Assembly (NCBI GenBank): GCA_900754855.1
Contig: CAAEEI010000124.1
Location: forward strand, 1 to 32,613
Direction: 5' to 3'
Length of the DNA: 32,613 nt
From: Lachnospiraceae bacterium
GTDB taxonomy: Bacteria; Bacillota; Clostridia; Lachnospirales; Lachnospiraceae
Positions 14,780 through 23,769 of the stretch are shown here, piece by piece. Position 1 is the first letter of the stretch, and every line of letters begins with the position of its first letter. The notes beneath the pieces were generated by a model. It saw only the letters and a program-made list of their open reading frames with translations. It did not search any database and was not told where the DNA came from. The translations under genes were made by a program, and so were the position numbers.

Positions 14780-16621
14780 ATGAGCAGATTAGAAGTAATT
14801 ACCAAAACGAAGGCGCAGTCTGTCGTTGACGATCTGTATAAGGATCTGGAACGACGGATTGCCGCCAGTCCGCCAGGACTTTGTCCGGTGGACATGACCG
14901 CTTCTTTTTTGAAGCTTTTCCACACCCAGACCTGTGGAAAATGTGTGCCTTGCCGTATCGGTCTTGGTCTCCTTGTGGAGATGCTGGAAGACGTTCTGGA
15001 CGGCAAAGCCACCATGGAAACGCTGGAGCTGATCGAACGGACCGCCCGCGTCATCTACAACAGCTCGGACTGTGCCATCGGCTATGAAGCCGGACTTATG
15101 GTGCTTAAAGGTCTGGAAGGTTTCCGTGACGATTTTATCGAACATATTAAAGAAGGACATTGTTCCTTCCATCTGGAACAGCCGGTACCCTGCGTTACAC
15201 TCTGTCCCGCAGGCGTGGATATTCCCGGCTACATATCCCTTGTGGCGGAAGGCCGCTATGCCGACGCTGTCCGCCTGATTCGAAAAGACAATCCATTTGT
15301 CACCGCCTGCGCTCTGGTTTGCGAACATCCGTGCGAAACCAAATGCCGGAGGAATATCGTGGATGATTCCATCAACATTCGTGGTCTCAAACGTTATGCC
15401 GCCGACCACTGTGGTCTTGTCCCACCGCCAAAATGCTGTGAGTCCACCGGAAAACGGGTGGCCATCATCGGCGGCGGCCCTTCCGGATTAAGCGCCGCAT
15501 ATTATTTGCAGCAGATGGGACACCAGTGTACCGTTTTTGAACAACGGTCTCAGCTTGGCGGAATGCTTTATTATGGAATTCCTAACTACCGTCTTCCAAA
15601 AGACCGTCTCATGGAAGACATTTCCAATATTCTTTCTACGGGAGTAGAAGTAAAACTGGATACCTGTATCGGAGATGCCGACGGAGAACTTTCCTTTAAA
15701 ATGATTCGGGAAAATTATGACGCCGTCTATGTCTCCATCGGCGCCCACACCGATAAAAAACTGGGCATCCCCGGAGAGGACGCCAAAGGCGTAGTTTCCG
15801 CAGTGAAGATGCTCCGGGACATCGGCGATGGCCATCGCCCTGATTTTACCGGCAAAAACGTCATCGTTGTCGGAGGCGGCAACGTGGCCATGGACGCTAC
15901 CCGCTCGGCTATCCGTCTCGGCGCCAGCAACGTCAGCGTTCTCTATCGCCGCCGCAAGGCCGATATGACTGCTCTGGAGGAAGAGATTGAAGCTGCCATC
16001 GCAGAAGGCGCAGAGATTCTCGAACTCCACGCGCCAAAAGAAATCGAAGTCAACGACCAGGGAGAAGTTACCGCCATGATCGCCGACCCAAAAATCATCG
16101 GCCTGATCAGCGGAGGACGTCCATCTCCGGCCAACTCCGATCAGGAAGCCGTCCGCCTTTCCTGCGACGTTGTCATCATCGCCATCGGACAGGACATCGT
16201 ATCCGATTCCTTTGCACGTGCCGGTCTTCCGGTGCAGCGGGGCAAAATTCAGGCTTCTGACGACAGCTCCATCCCGAATAACGACGGCGTTTTTTCCGGC
16301 GGTGACTGTGTAACCGGTCCGGCTACCGTCATCCGCGCCATTGCCGCCGGTAAAGTGGCTGCCGCCAACATTGATAATTATCTTGGATTTAACCACATTA
16401 TCGAAAGTGATGTGGAAGTTCCTGATCCGCGTATTGAAAATAAATCTCCATGTGGTCGCGTGACCATGATGGAAAGAAACACCACCGAAAGAAAACAGGA
16501 TTTTGACATCGTAGAAAAAGGAATGTCCTGTAAGGAAGCCACACAGGAAGCACGCCGTTGTCTCCGCTGCGACCACTTTGGCTACGGAGTATTTAAAGGA
16601 GGTCGAATCGAAGAATGGTAA
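14780..16621 (+). CDS. NAD(P)H-linked flavoprotein of a [FeFe] hydrogenase: NuoF-like 4Fe-4S domain fused to a GltD-type module
   Basis: 613 residues in two parts. Residues about 40-125 match the C-terminal Fe-S domain of NuoF/HydB: CGKCVPCRIG (C52, C55, C58) with the fourth ligand C98 in SDCAIGYEAG. The rest is like the glutamate synthase small subunit: cysteines C138, C142, C177, C181, C185 and C189 for two 4Fe-4S clusters, FAD motif IIGGGPSGLSAAYYL from 229, NAD(P)H motif VVGGGNVAMDATRSAIRLGA from 363, and SGGDCVTGPATVIRAIAAGK near 507. The FMN/NADH Rossmann domain of true NuoF is missing. The stop overlaps the hydrogenase start by seven bases, so the proteins almost certainly form one enzyme that links NAD(P)H to hydrogen, possibly with ferredoxin. 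Which pyridine nucleotide is used, and whether electrons bifurcate, is not decided by the sequence. Confidence 0.88.
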   Translation: MSRLEVITKTKAQSVVDDLYKDLERRIAASPPGLCPVDMTASFLKLFHTQTCGKCVPCRIGLGLLVEMLEDVLDGKATMETLELIERTARVIYNSSDCAIGYEAGLMVLKGLEGFRDDFIEHIKEGHCSFHLEQPVPCVTLCPAGVDIPGYISLVAEGRYADAVRLIRKDNPFVTACALVCEHPCETKCRRNIVDDSINIRGLKRYAADHCGLVPPPKCCESTGKRVAIIGGGPSGLSAAYYLQQMGHQCTVFEQRSQLGGMLYYGIPNYRLPKDRLMEDISNILSTGVEVKLDTCIGDADGELSFKMIRENYDAVYVSIGAHTDKKLGIPGEDAKGVVSAVKMLRDIGDGHRPDFTGKNVIVVGGGNVAMDATRSAIRLGASNVSVLYRRRKADMTALEEEIEAAIAEGAEILELHAPKEIEVNDQGEVTAMIADPKIIGLISGGRPSPANSDQEAVRLSCDVVIIAIGQDIVSDSFARAGLPVQRGKIQASDDSSIPNNDGVFSGGDCVTGPATVIRAIAAGKVAAANIDNYLGFNHIIESDVEVPDPRIENKSPCGRVTMMERNTTERKQDFDIVEKGMSCKEATQEARRCLRCDHFGYGVFKGGRIEEW

Positions 16622-18369
16622 ATATTACAATTAACAATATCCCTGTTGCTGTGGAAGAAGGCACAACGATCATGGAAGCCTGCAAACAGGCAAAGATGCC
16701 GGTTCCCAGCCTCTGCTACTTAAAGGACATCAATGAAATCGGCGCCTGCCGCGTCTGCGTTGTCGAGGTAAAAGGAATCGAACGACTGGTAACCTCCTGT
16801 AACAACGTGGTCAAAGAAGGCATGGAAATCCTGACCAACTCCCCGAAGGTCCGGGAAGCGCGAAGAATCAACATCAAGATGATTCTTTCCCAGCATAACT
16901 GCTTTTGTCCGACCTGCGTCAGAACCGGAAACTGCCAGCTGCAAAAAGTTGCCAGCGAACTGGAATTTGGCGTCGGTACATACAAACAGCACATCACCCA
17001 CGGAACCTGGCCTTCTGATTTCCCGCTGATCCGGGATGAAAGTAAATGTATTAAATGTATGCGCTGTATACAGATCTGTGATAAAGTACAGTCTCTCCGG
17101 GTCTGGGACATTGCCAAAACCGGTTCCCGGACTACCGTAGACGTTTCCTTACGCCGGGATATTACCGAAGCTGACTGCGCTTTATGCGGACAATGTGTCA
17201 CCCACTGTCCGGTAGGCGCCCTCACCGGCCGGGATGATAAACGTCCGGTATTTTCTCAAAATGGTTTCTTAAACACCAAAGGAAAAACGACGGTGGTTCA
17301 GGTGGCCCCTGCCGTTCGTGCCGCATGGGCGGAAAGTTTCCATCTGTCCCGTAAATTTGCTTCGCCAAAACGTCTGGCCGGCGCTCTGCGTCTTATGGGC
17401 TTTGATTATGTTTTTGACAGCACCTTTGCCGCCGATCTGACCATCATGGAGGAAGCCAGTGAATTACTGGAGAGATTAAAAGAACCGAAAAAATATCATT
17501 GGCCTATGTTTACTTCCTGCTGTCCGGGATGGGTTCGTTTTCTGAAATCCCAGTATCCGGATATGGTGGACTGCCTGTCTACCGCCAAATCTCCACAGCA
17601 GATGCAGGGAGCCATCATCAAGAATTATTTTGCCGACAAGATCCATGAAGATCCGGAAAACATCTTCAGCGTATCCATCATGCCTTGTATCGCCAAAAAA
17701 GCCGAGTGCGCTCTCCCAACCATGGACAGCACCGGTACAGGCCCGGATGTGGATGTGGTTTTAAATACCCGCGAATTTATCAATTATCTTCGTTCGCTGA
17801 ATATTGACGTCTTCAGTCTGCCGGAAGATGAATTTGACTCTCCATGCGGAGAAGGTTCCGGCGCAGGTGTGATCTTCGGCGCCACCGGCGGCGTGATGGA
17901 GGCTGCTCTTCGCAGCAGTTACTATATGGTTACCGGTGAAAACCCTGATCCGGACGCTTTTTATAACATCCGGGGCATGGATGGCTGGCGTGAAGCTTCC
18001 ATTGACATTGCCGGCACAACCCTGAAAGTGGCTGTCGTCAGCGGACTGGGCAACGCCCGTAAACTGGTGGAAGCCGTACGTAAAGGCCAGGTATTTTATC
18101 ACTTCGTCGAAGTTATGGCCTGCCCTGGCGGCTGTGTAGGCGGCGGCGGACAGCCAATCCATGAAGGACGGGAAATGGCGGAGATTCGCTCGAAAAACCT
18201 GTATTTCCTGGATTCCAAAACCGACCTGCGGTTCTCCCATGAAAATCCGGAAATCAAAAAAGTCTACGATGAATTTCTGGAAAAACCATTGTCCCGCATG
18301 GCACACAAACTTCTTCATACCGATCACTCTGCCTGGGATATGCCTCCGGCGCCAAAACGGAGAAAATAA
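16615..18369 (+). CDS. hydA: [FeFe] hydrogenase catalytic subunit (CpI-like, group A)
   Basis: 584 residues, close to Clostridium pasteurianum CpI. Domains in order: plant-type 2Fe-2S (C34, C45, C48, C62); His-Cys3 4Fe-4S (H94, C98, C101, C107); two 4Fe-4S motifs (C145/C148/C151/C155 and C188/C191/C194/C198); and the H-cluster domain with all three signatures: TSCCPGW (C302 in the proton-transfer position, C303), MPCIAKKAE (C358) and MACPGGCVGGGGQP (C503, C507). The active site therefore appears intact. It reduces protons or oxidises hydrogen in the cytoplasm. GGAGG in the end of the upstream gene serves the ATG at 16615. The H-cluster maturases HydE/F/G are not in the window. A strong terminator follows. 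Confidence 0.96.
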   Translation: MVNITINNIPVAVEEGTTIMEACKQAKMPVPSLCYLKDINEIGACRVCVVEVKGIERLVTSCNNVVKEGMEILTNSPKVREARRINIKMILSQHNCFCPTCVRTGNCQLQKVASELEFGVGTYKQHITHGTWPSDFPLIRDESKCIKCMRCIQICDKVQSLRVWDIAKTGSRTTVDVSLRRDITEADCALCGQCVTHCPVGALTGRDDKRPVFSQNGFLNTKGKTTVVQVAPAVRAAWAESFHLSRKFASPKRLAGALRLMGFDYVFDSTFAADLTIMEEASELLERLKEPKKYHWPMFTSCCPGWVRFLKSQYPDMVDCLSTAKSPQQMQGAIIKNYFADKIHEDPENIFSVSIMPCIAKKAECALPTMDSTGTGPDVDVVLNTREFINYLRSLNIDVFSLPEDEFDSPCGEGSGAGVIFGATGGVMEAALRSSYYMVTGENPDPDAFYNIRGMDGWREASIDIAGTTLKVAVVSGLGNARKLVEAVRKGQVFYHFVEVMACPGGCVGGGGQPIHEGREMAEIRSKNLYFLDSKTDLRFSHENPEIKKVYDEFLEKPLSRMAHKLLHTDHSAWDMPPAPKRRK

Positions 18370-18381
18370 ACAAAAATCCAT

Positions 18382-18436
18382 AAAAAAATGGCGTCAGCAG
18401 TTACGCGGTTCACGCGTTTCTGCGACGCCATTTTTT
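18382..18436. terminator. Strong bidirectional terminator between hydA and the M20 peptidase gene
   Basis: Three stacked stems: ATGGCGTC/GACGCCAT (18388-18395, 18424-18431), GCAG/CTGC (18397-18400, 18420-18423), and ACGCG/CGCGT (18403-18407, 18413-18417) with a five-base loop. A run of seven A lies on the left and TTTTTT on the right, so it can stop transcription from both convergent genes. Confidence 0.9.
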
Positions 18437-18444
18437 ATAATTTT

Positions 18445-19701
18445 TTATATTCCCAGTAAATCACAAAGAGACTGAACGTAAATCAAACCTGATTTTTCCA
18501 CATCTTCAATATCTACGGTTTCATTATAGGAATGGATCCCCACCGTGTTGGACGGACCAAACTGAATCGTAGGAATTCCTTTTTCTCTGTACTCTCTCGC
18601 GTCACTGGACGCCCACTGATAAGCCGGAAGTACCTGATCGCACCACAACGCTTCTGCATTTTTCTTAATGGCTTCTACGATTGGCGCATCAATTTCTGTA
18701 TAGTTAGCCAACATGGTGCATCCCAGTTCATATTCCACACCGGAAACGCCGCTTTCCGCAAGCATTTCCTGAATCTGTTTCTCCACTTCTTCTACGGTTA
18801 CCCCCAGAGGAAGGCGAAGATCAACAGTGACTTCACAGTAATCCGGTACCATATTCGGACGGGTTCCTCCGGAAATCAATCCCACATTGGCCGATACATG
18901 ATCGATCACTTCTCCGGTACCTGCGCCATTTTTATCTTCCGCAATAATCTTGGAATTGATCAGCGCCTGTTTCTGATTTTCTCCGTATTTTCCTTCAATC
19001 TGGCAAAGCTTATCGATATGCTCCAGCACCTTGCCCATTTTTAAAATGGCATTTTCCCCTTTGTGTCCCGCAAGACTTCCATGGGCAGATTTTCCATAGG
19101 ATTTCAGAATCAGGTCTATCTTTCCTTTTTGTCCGATTTCAATGGTACTGTGGGTTGTCGGCTCTGCTACCAGACAGGCATCGGCATCTTCTGCATACCC
19201 GTTATCACAAAGCCATTTGCTTCCGTATTCTCCACCGCTTTCCTCATCAGACACAATATGCAGACGGATATTTCCCTGTAAATCAGCGCCGGATTCTGCC
19301 AGAATCTTCATGGCAAACAAGATACCGGCAACACCGGCTTTCATATCCGACGTTCCTCTTCCCAGAATGCATTTATCTGTGATTTCTCCGGAAAACGGAT
19401 CAAAATCCCACTGATTCCGGTCTCCTGCCGGCACAACGTCCACATGGCCGTTCAGGATGATACTGAATCCGTCTTCTTTTCCCATTTTGGCAACCACACA
19501 GGGATAATCCGGATTACAGCCAACTTCTTCGAAGGCAATCCCTGCGTCTTTTAAATAGTTTTTGACAAAATCTATCACATCCCGCTGGGTTCCGATTGGA
19601 TTCTCGCTGGGAATTTTAATTAACTCTGAAGTCAGAGAAACCAGTTCGCCAAGTTTTTCCCGGGCGATTTTTACCACATCTTCTCTCGTTACTTTACTCA
19701 T
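18445..19701 (-). CDS. M20-family metallopeptidase (ArgE/DapE/CPG2-like amidohydrolase)
   Basis: 418 residues from ATG 19701, chosen because GGAGAGG lies about seven bases upstream; an ATG at 19740 forms a TAATG overlap with oppF but has no ribosome site of its own. The di-zinc site is recognisable: H86 and D88 in NGHVDVVPAG, bridging D119 in GRGTSDMKAG, general-base E153/E154 in SDEESGG, E180 in VAEPT, and a late histidine in GIHSYNE. H207 in KSAHGS is in the dimerisation-domain position. These enzymes cleave N-acyl amino acids or short peptides in the cytoplasm. It is the last gene of the opp operon, so it probably acts on the imported compound. The exact substrate is unknown. Confidence 0.9.
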   Translation of the reverse strand: MSKVTREDVVKIAREKLGELVSLTSELIKIPSENPIGTQRDVIDFVKNYLKDAGIAFEEVGCNPDYPCVVAKMGKEDGFSIILNGHVDVVPAGDRNQWDFDPFSGEITDKCILGRGTSDMKAGVAGILFAMKILAESGADLQGNIRLHIVSDEESGGEYGSKWLCDNGYAEDADACLVAEPTTHSTIEIGQKGKIDLILKSYGKSAHGSLAGHKGENAILKMGKVLEHIDKLCQIEGKYGENQKQALINSKIIAEDKNGAGTGEVIDHVSANVGLISGGTRPNMVPDYCEVTVDLRLPLGVTVEEVEKQIQEMLAESGVSGVEYELGCTMLANYTEIDAPIVEAIKKNAEALWCDQVLPAYQWASSDAREYREKGIPTIQFGPSNTVGIHSYNETVDIEDVEKSGLIYVQSLCDLLGI

Positions 19702-19739
19702 TCTTTTTCCTCTCCTTTCCCCATCATCCTTTATGGGCA

Positions 19740-20717
19740 TTATTCATATAAGAAACAGGCAACCTTATGGCCGTTTTCCTTTTCTTTTAACTGCGGAATC
19801 TCTTTCATACAGCGTTCTGTGCATTTTGGGCAACGTTTTGCCAACGGACAGCCAACCTGTTCGCCAATCGGACTTGGAATTTCTCCGGAAAGAACGATTC
19901 TTTCTTTTTGTTCAAACGGCGATTCCGGCGGAATAGCGGACAGAAGCGCTTTCGTATACGGATGCAGCGGATTTTTGTAAATGGCCTCTGCTTCACACAG
20001 TTCCACGATCCTTCCCAGATACATAATGGCAATACGATCGCTGATATGTTTGATGACGCTCAGGTCATGGGAAATAAAAACATAGGTCAGATGATATTCT
20101 TTCTGAAGCTGATTCAGCAGATTCAGTACCTGCGCCTGAATAGACACATCCAGTGCGGAAACCGGTTCATCGCAGACCACCAGTTTCGGCGCCAGAGACA
20201 GGGCTCTGGCAATATTGATTCGCTGTCTCTGCCCTCCGGAAAATTCGTGTGGATAACGATGTACATGCTGTACATCCAGACCTACGGTCTGGAGAAGTTT
20301 TAACGCTCTTTGCGCCCGTTCTTTTTTATCCTTCACAATATTGTGGACGATCATTGGTTCCTCCACCAGTTTTCCGGCGGTCATTCGTGGATCCAGTGAA
20401 GAAAACGGATCCTGGAAAACCATCTGAATATCCCGTTTCAGATTCTTTAATTCTTCTCCTTTTAAGGCAAAGATATTTCTTCCTTCATATTCTACGGTTC
20501 CGGATGTCGCCTGATGCAACTGTACCAGACATTTTCCAAAAGTTGATTTTCCACATCCGGACTCACCGATAACTCCGAGGGTTTCTCCGGCGTAAATATC
20601 TACCGAAACGTCAGACAGCGCATGGAGAATCTGTGGCTTTTCTCCCAGCTTTTTTCCTCGGATCTTAAACTCTTTGGTGAGATTTCTGACCTTTAGCATT
20701 ACTTTTTTTTCATCCAT
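19740..20717 (-). CDS. oppF: Oligopeptide/dipeptide ABC transporter ATP-binding protein (OppF/DppF type)
   Basis: 325 residues. Walker A GESGCGKST (51-59), Q-loop near MVFQDPFSSLDPR, signature FSGGQRQRI, Walker B LVVCDEPVSALD and the H-loop FISHDLSV are all present. The C-terminal oligo_HPY region has the typical cysteine set GCPLAKRCPKC...C, seen in Opp/Dpp ATPases and proposed to bind an Fe-S cluster in some. It pairs with the OppD-type ATPase to drive import. The ribosome site GAGGTG precedes ATG 20717, and the gene overlaps oppD by eight bases. Confidence 0.93.
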   Translation of the reverse strand: MDEKKVMLKVRNLTKEFKIRGKKLGEKPQILHALSDVSVDIYAGETLGVIGESGCGKSTFGKCLVQLHQATSGTVEYEGRNIFALKGEELKNLKRDIQMVFQDPFSSLDPRMTAGKLVEEPMIVHNIVKDKKERAQRALKLLQTVGLDVQHVHRYPHEFSGGQRQRINIARALSLAPKLVVCDEPVSALDVSIQAQVLNLLNQLQKEYHLTYVFISHDLSVIKHISDRIAIMYLGRIVELCEAEAIYKNPLHPYTKALLSAIPPESPFEQKERIVLSGEIPSPIGEQVGCPLAKRCPKCTERCMKEIPQLKEKENGHKVACFLYE

Positions 20718-21720
20718 TTTGGTTCACCTCTCCTCTCACCAGAGTACTGTCTTTTTTCTGTCTGTGGCAGGCCACAAAATGACCCGGCTCCAGCTCAATC
20801 AGTTCCGGGACTTCCTGCCTGCATATTTCCTGGGCATATGGACAACGATTATAGAAGTTACAGCATTGTCCTGTCAGACGCAGATCCGGCGGCGCTCCAG
20901 GAATAGCCTTTAACTGCGATTTTGTTCCATCACTTAATTTTGGTACGGAATCCAGCAGTCCCCATGTATAAGGATGCATCGGATTGGCGTACAACACCTT
21001 TGTATCTGCATACTCCACGGTTTTTCCGGCATACATGACCATAACGGTATCGCACATCTGCCAGACCACACCCATGTTATGGGTAATCAGAAGGATGGAG
21101 GTATCCATCTCATCCTGTAATTCCTGCAAAAGTTCAAGCACCTGGGCCTGTACCGTTACATCCAGAGCCGTCGTCGGCTCATCGGCAATGATCAGCTTCG
21201 GTTTACAGCACACCGCCATGGCAATGATCACCCTCTGGCACATTCCGCCGGATAATTCGTAAGGATAGGACTCCATACGTTTTTCCGGCTGCGGGATTCC
21301 CACTTTTTTCAGCGCTTCTATGGCCGTTTTCCGCGCCTCTTCTTTGGAAATATCCTGGTGAGCGCAAATCATTTCCACCATCTGATTTCCGATTTTAAAT
21401 ACAGGGTCCAAAGAAGTCATCGGATCCTGAAAAATAACTGCAATATCTTTTCCCCGATAGTTCAGCAGTTCTTTCTTATTCAGCTTCAGCACGTCTTTTC
21501 CCTGAAACTCAATTTCTCCTTCTACGATTCTTCCGATTTTGGGAAGAAGGCGAATAATGGAAGAAGCCGTCACACTTTTCCCGGAACCGGATTCGCCAAC
21601 TATTCCCATCGTTTTTCCTTTTTCCAGTGTAAAGTTTACGCCGTCCACTGCTTTGGAAACTCCACTTGCCGTAAAGAAATAGGTTTTTAAATCTTTTACT
21701 GTAAGTAAATTCTGGCTCAT
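20710..21720 (-). CDS. oppD: Oligopeptide/dipeptide ABC transporter ATP-binding protein (OppD/DppD type)
   Basis: 336 residues with Walker A GESGSGKSV (42-50), VIFQDPMTSLDP around the Q-loop, signature LSGGMCQRV, Walker B LIIADEPTTALD and H-loop LLITHNMGV. The C-terminal segment NPMHPYTWGLLDSVP is the oligo_HPY motif, followed by a C-X6-C-X6-C cysteine cluster (CCNFYNRCPYAQEIC). It forms the heterodimeric ATPase with the downstream gene. Start ATG 21720 follows AAGGATGAG. The gene lies 18 bases after oppC. Confidence 0.93.
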   Translation of the reverse strand: MSQNLLTVKDLKTYFFTASGVSKAVDGVNFTLEKGKTMGIVGESGSGKSVTASSIIRLLPKIGRIVEGEIEFQGKDVLKLNKKELLNYRGKDIAVIFQDPMTSLDPVFKIGNQMVEMICAHQDISKEEARKTAIEALKKVGIPQPEKRMESYPYELSGGMCQRVIIAMAVCCKPKLIIADEPTTALDVTVQAQVLELLQELQDEMDTSILLITHNMGVVWQMCDTVMVMYAGKTVEYADTKVLYANPMHPYTWGLLDSVPKLSDGTKSQLKAIPGAPPDLRLTGQCCNFYNRCPYAQEICRQEVPELIELEPGHFVACHRQKKDSTLVRGEVNQNG

Positions 21721-21738
21721 CTTCTCATCCTTTCTATT

Positions 21739-22650
21739 TTACTTCTTCATTTTAGGGTCCAGTACATCACGAACACCGTCGCCGAAGAGGTTGAATCCAA
21801 GTACGGTCACCAGGATGAAAATACCCGAAATTGTTGCAATATGCGGCGCTGTATTCAGACAGTCTTTTCCTGCACGCAGGATATTTCCCCAGGAAGCTGT
21901 CGGCTGGGAAATTCCCAGACCAAGGAAACTCAGTGTTGCCTCGGAAATAATTGCGCCGGCCACATTTAATGTTGCATAGACAATAATCGGAGAAACTGTA
22001 TTGGGAAGAATATGGCAAAACAACATACGAAGATTGGATACGCCGATTACCCTTCCCGCGTTACAATACTCCTCATTTTTTACAATATGTACCTGTCCCC
22101 GGACTACGCGGGAGAAGCTTGGAACATTTCCGATTCCAATAGCCAAAATAACATTCTGCAGTCCGGATCCTAAAATTGTCATGAGGATAATGGCCAGCAA
22201 AACAAAAGGAAAAGCCAGCATACCATCCATTAAACGCATGATGACCGCATCCACTGCGCCGCCCATATATCCGGCGATCAATCCAAGGATGATTCCGATC
22301 ACTGCGCCCACAAAGGTCCCGCCAATGGCTGCGATCAGAGAGATTCTGGCGCCATAGACTACACGGGAAAATAAATCCCGGCCAAATTCATCTGTTCCAA
22401 AAATATGTCCGTTTTCTCCCAGACCCAGATAGGTCTCCGACGGTTTGATCGCATTAGGATCATGGGTTGCGATCAACGGAGCAAAAAGCGCAAGGACAAT
22501 CATCACGACCACGATGGTCAGACCGATCATGGCTGTTTTGTTTCTGCGTAATTTATTCCACACATTATTCGCCCGACGTTCTTTTTTTATGAGCTGCGCA
22601 TGGGCGTCCGCATCCAGCGTCATATTCTTTTTCTTCTCTTTTTCCGCCAT
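21739..22650 (-). CDS. oppC: Oligopeptide/dipeptide ABC transporter permease (OppC/DppC type)
   Basis: 303 residues. A charged N-terminal tail precedes a first membrane span (TAMIGLTIVVVMIVLALFAP), then an extracellular loop containing HIFGTDEFGRDLFSRVVYGA, typical of OppC, and about five further spans. The coupling-loop region holds GRVIGVSNLRMLFCHILPN, matching the EAA motif. GGAGG is six bases ahead of the ATG at 22650; the ATG one codon earlier (22653) is only three bases away. It overlaps the oppB stop (ATGA). Confidence 0.92.
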   Translation of the reverse strand: MAEKEKKKNMTLDADAHAQLIKKERRANNVWNKLRRNKTAMIGLTIVVVMIVLALFAPLIATHDPNAIKPSETYLGLGENGHIFGTDEFGRDLFSRVVYGARISLIAAIGGTFVGAVIGIILGLIAGYMGGAVDAVIMRLMDGMLAFPFVLLAIILMTILGSGLQNVILAIGIGNVPSFSRVVRGQVHIVKNEEYCNAGRVIGVSNLRMLFCHILPNTVSPIIVYATLNVAGAIISEATLSFLGLGISQPTASWGNILRAGKDCLNTAPHIATISGIFILVTVLGFNLFGDGVRDVLDPKMKK

Positions 22651-23612
22651 CATTGTCCTCCTTTCCCTCCTGCATAATTTACTTTTGGATTGATAATGGT
22701 GTAGACGATGTCTACGATCAGATTAATCACAACAAACACGATTGCCGTAAACAGGACAACCCCCTGGATCAGGGCATAATCCCGGTTATCAATGGCGCTG
22801 ACGATCAGCGTCCCCATTCCCGGCCAGGAGAAAATACTCTCTGTTAAAATTGCCCCGGTAAACGCAGAGGCAATCTGTAAACCAAGAACGGTAACGATAG
22901 GCGGAAGAGCGTTTTTCAACGCATGTTTCCAGATGACCACGCCTTCTCGTAATCCTCTTGCGCGCAGCGCCTTGACTGCGTCGTTATGTACCACTTCCAG
23001 CATACTGGAACGGGTAATTCTGGCGAAAGTCGCCATAGGAATCGTAGAAAGACAAAAGCATGGCAAAATCATGTGACTGATCACATCCCACATTCCTTTT
23101 GCCGCGCTTCCCATGCCCATGGCCGGAAGCCATCCAAGATTTACACTGAAGACCAGAACCAGCATCAGACCCAGCCAGAAGATCGGCATGGACACGCCGA
23201 CGAGGGCAAGGATCATGAAGACATAGTCCAGAATAGAATATTGTTTCACTGCCGATACGATGCCGACGATCATGCCCAGCACCAGAGCGATCAGCAAACT
23301 GGTCATGGTAATCACCAGCGTATTGGGAATTCTTTCTTTAATCAGTTCCACCACAGTCTGGTTGTAGGAGTAGGATCTTCCAAAATCTCCTTTTGCAATC
23401 TGTTTCAGATAAATCAGATACTGTTCCCCTTTACTTTTATTCAGGCCAAGTTCTTCTTCCAGTTTTTCCACAGACTCCTTCGGCGCCTGTGGTCCCAGCA
23501 TAGTCAGAGCCGGATTACCTGGAATCATACGTGTCAAAATAAAGGTAAAGGTGATGACCACCAGCAATGTAGGGATACTTTGTAATGCTCGTTTAAGTAT
23601 TGTTTTTAACAA
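22650..23612 (-). CDS. oppB: Oligopeptide/dipeptide ABC transporter permease (OppB/DppB type), TTG start
   Basis: About 320 residues. From a TTG at 23612 the protein starts MLKTILKRALQSIPTLLVV, exactly the form usual for OppB/DppB, with GGTGGTG about eight bases upstream. An ATG at 23684 in the same frame has no ribosome site and lies directly after a hairpin terminator, so it is rejected. About six membrane spans follow, with RMIPGNPALTMLGPQAP after the first span and an EAA-like loop (RALRARGLREGVVIWKHALKNA). Together with OppC it forms the channel. Confidence 0.9.
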   Translation of the reverse strand: MLKTILKRALQSIPTLLVVITFTFILTRMIPGNPALTMLGPQAPKESVEKLEEELGLNKSKGEQYLIYLKQIAKGDFGRSYSYNQTVVELIKERIPNTLVITMTSLLIALVLGMIVGIVSAVKQYSILDYVFMILALVGVSMPIFWLGLMLVLVFSVNLGWLPAMGMGSAAKGMWDVISHMILPCFCLSTIPMATFARITRSSMLEVVHNDAVKALRARGLREGVVIWKHALKNALPPIVTVLGLQIASAFTGAILTESIFSWPGMGTLIVSAIDNRDYALIQGVVLFTAIVFVVINLIVDIVYTIINPKVNYAGGKGGQ

Positions 23613-23692
23613 AATATGTTCACCACCATTTTCTCTTTGTTTTTCACCGGGTTTCTTTGACAATCCTTCTTTATTTTGAAGCATCTAAAAGA

Positions 23693-23714
23693 CGGACGTA
23701 GCAAACTACGTCCG
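23693..23714 (-). terminator. Hairpin terminator/attenuator between oppA and oppB
   Basis: CGGACGTAG and CTACGTCCG form a perfect 9-bp stem with a four-base loop (minus-strand TTTG). On the minus strand it is followed by TCTTTT. It lies in the 157-base gap after the binding-protein gene, where partial termination would leave more binding-protein mRNA than permease mRNA. Confidence 0.7.
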
Positions 23715-23769
23715 CCTTCCTGTCATCTGACCTTTCTCAGGCCGATCTTTCTTCCGTCGTTGACGGTGC

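Noticed and set aside
14789..15409. Antisense open frame (206 codons) at the start of the flavoprotein gene
   Set aside because: No recognisable protein features; it lies opposite the conserved cysteine motifs.
15488..16576. Long antisense open frame (362 codons) opposite the hydrogenase flavoprotein gene
   Set aside because: No family motifs and no ribosome site; the plus-strand frame carries complete FAD, NAD(P)H and Fe-S motifs, so this is a shadow.
23684..23692. ATG at 23684 as the start of oppB
   Set aside because: It lies in the T-tract side of a terminator hairpin and has no ribosome site; the TTG at 23612 gives the usual family N-terminus.
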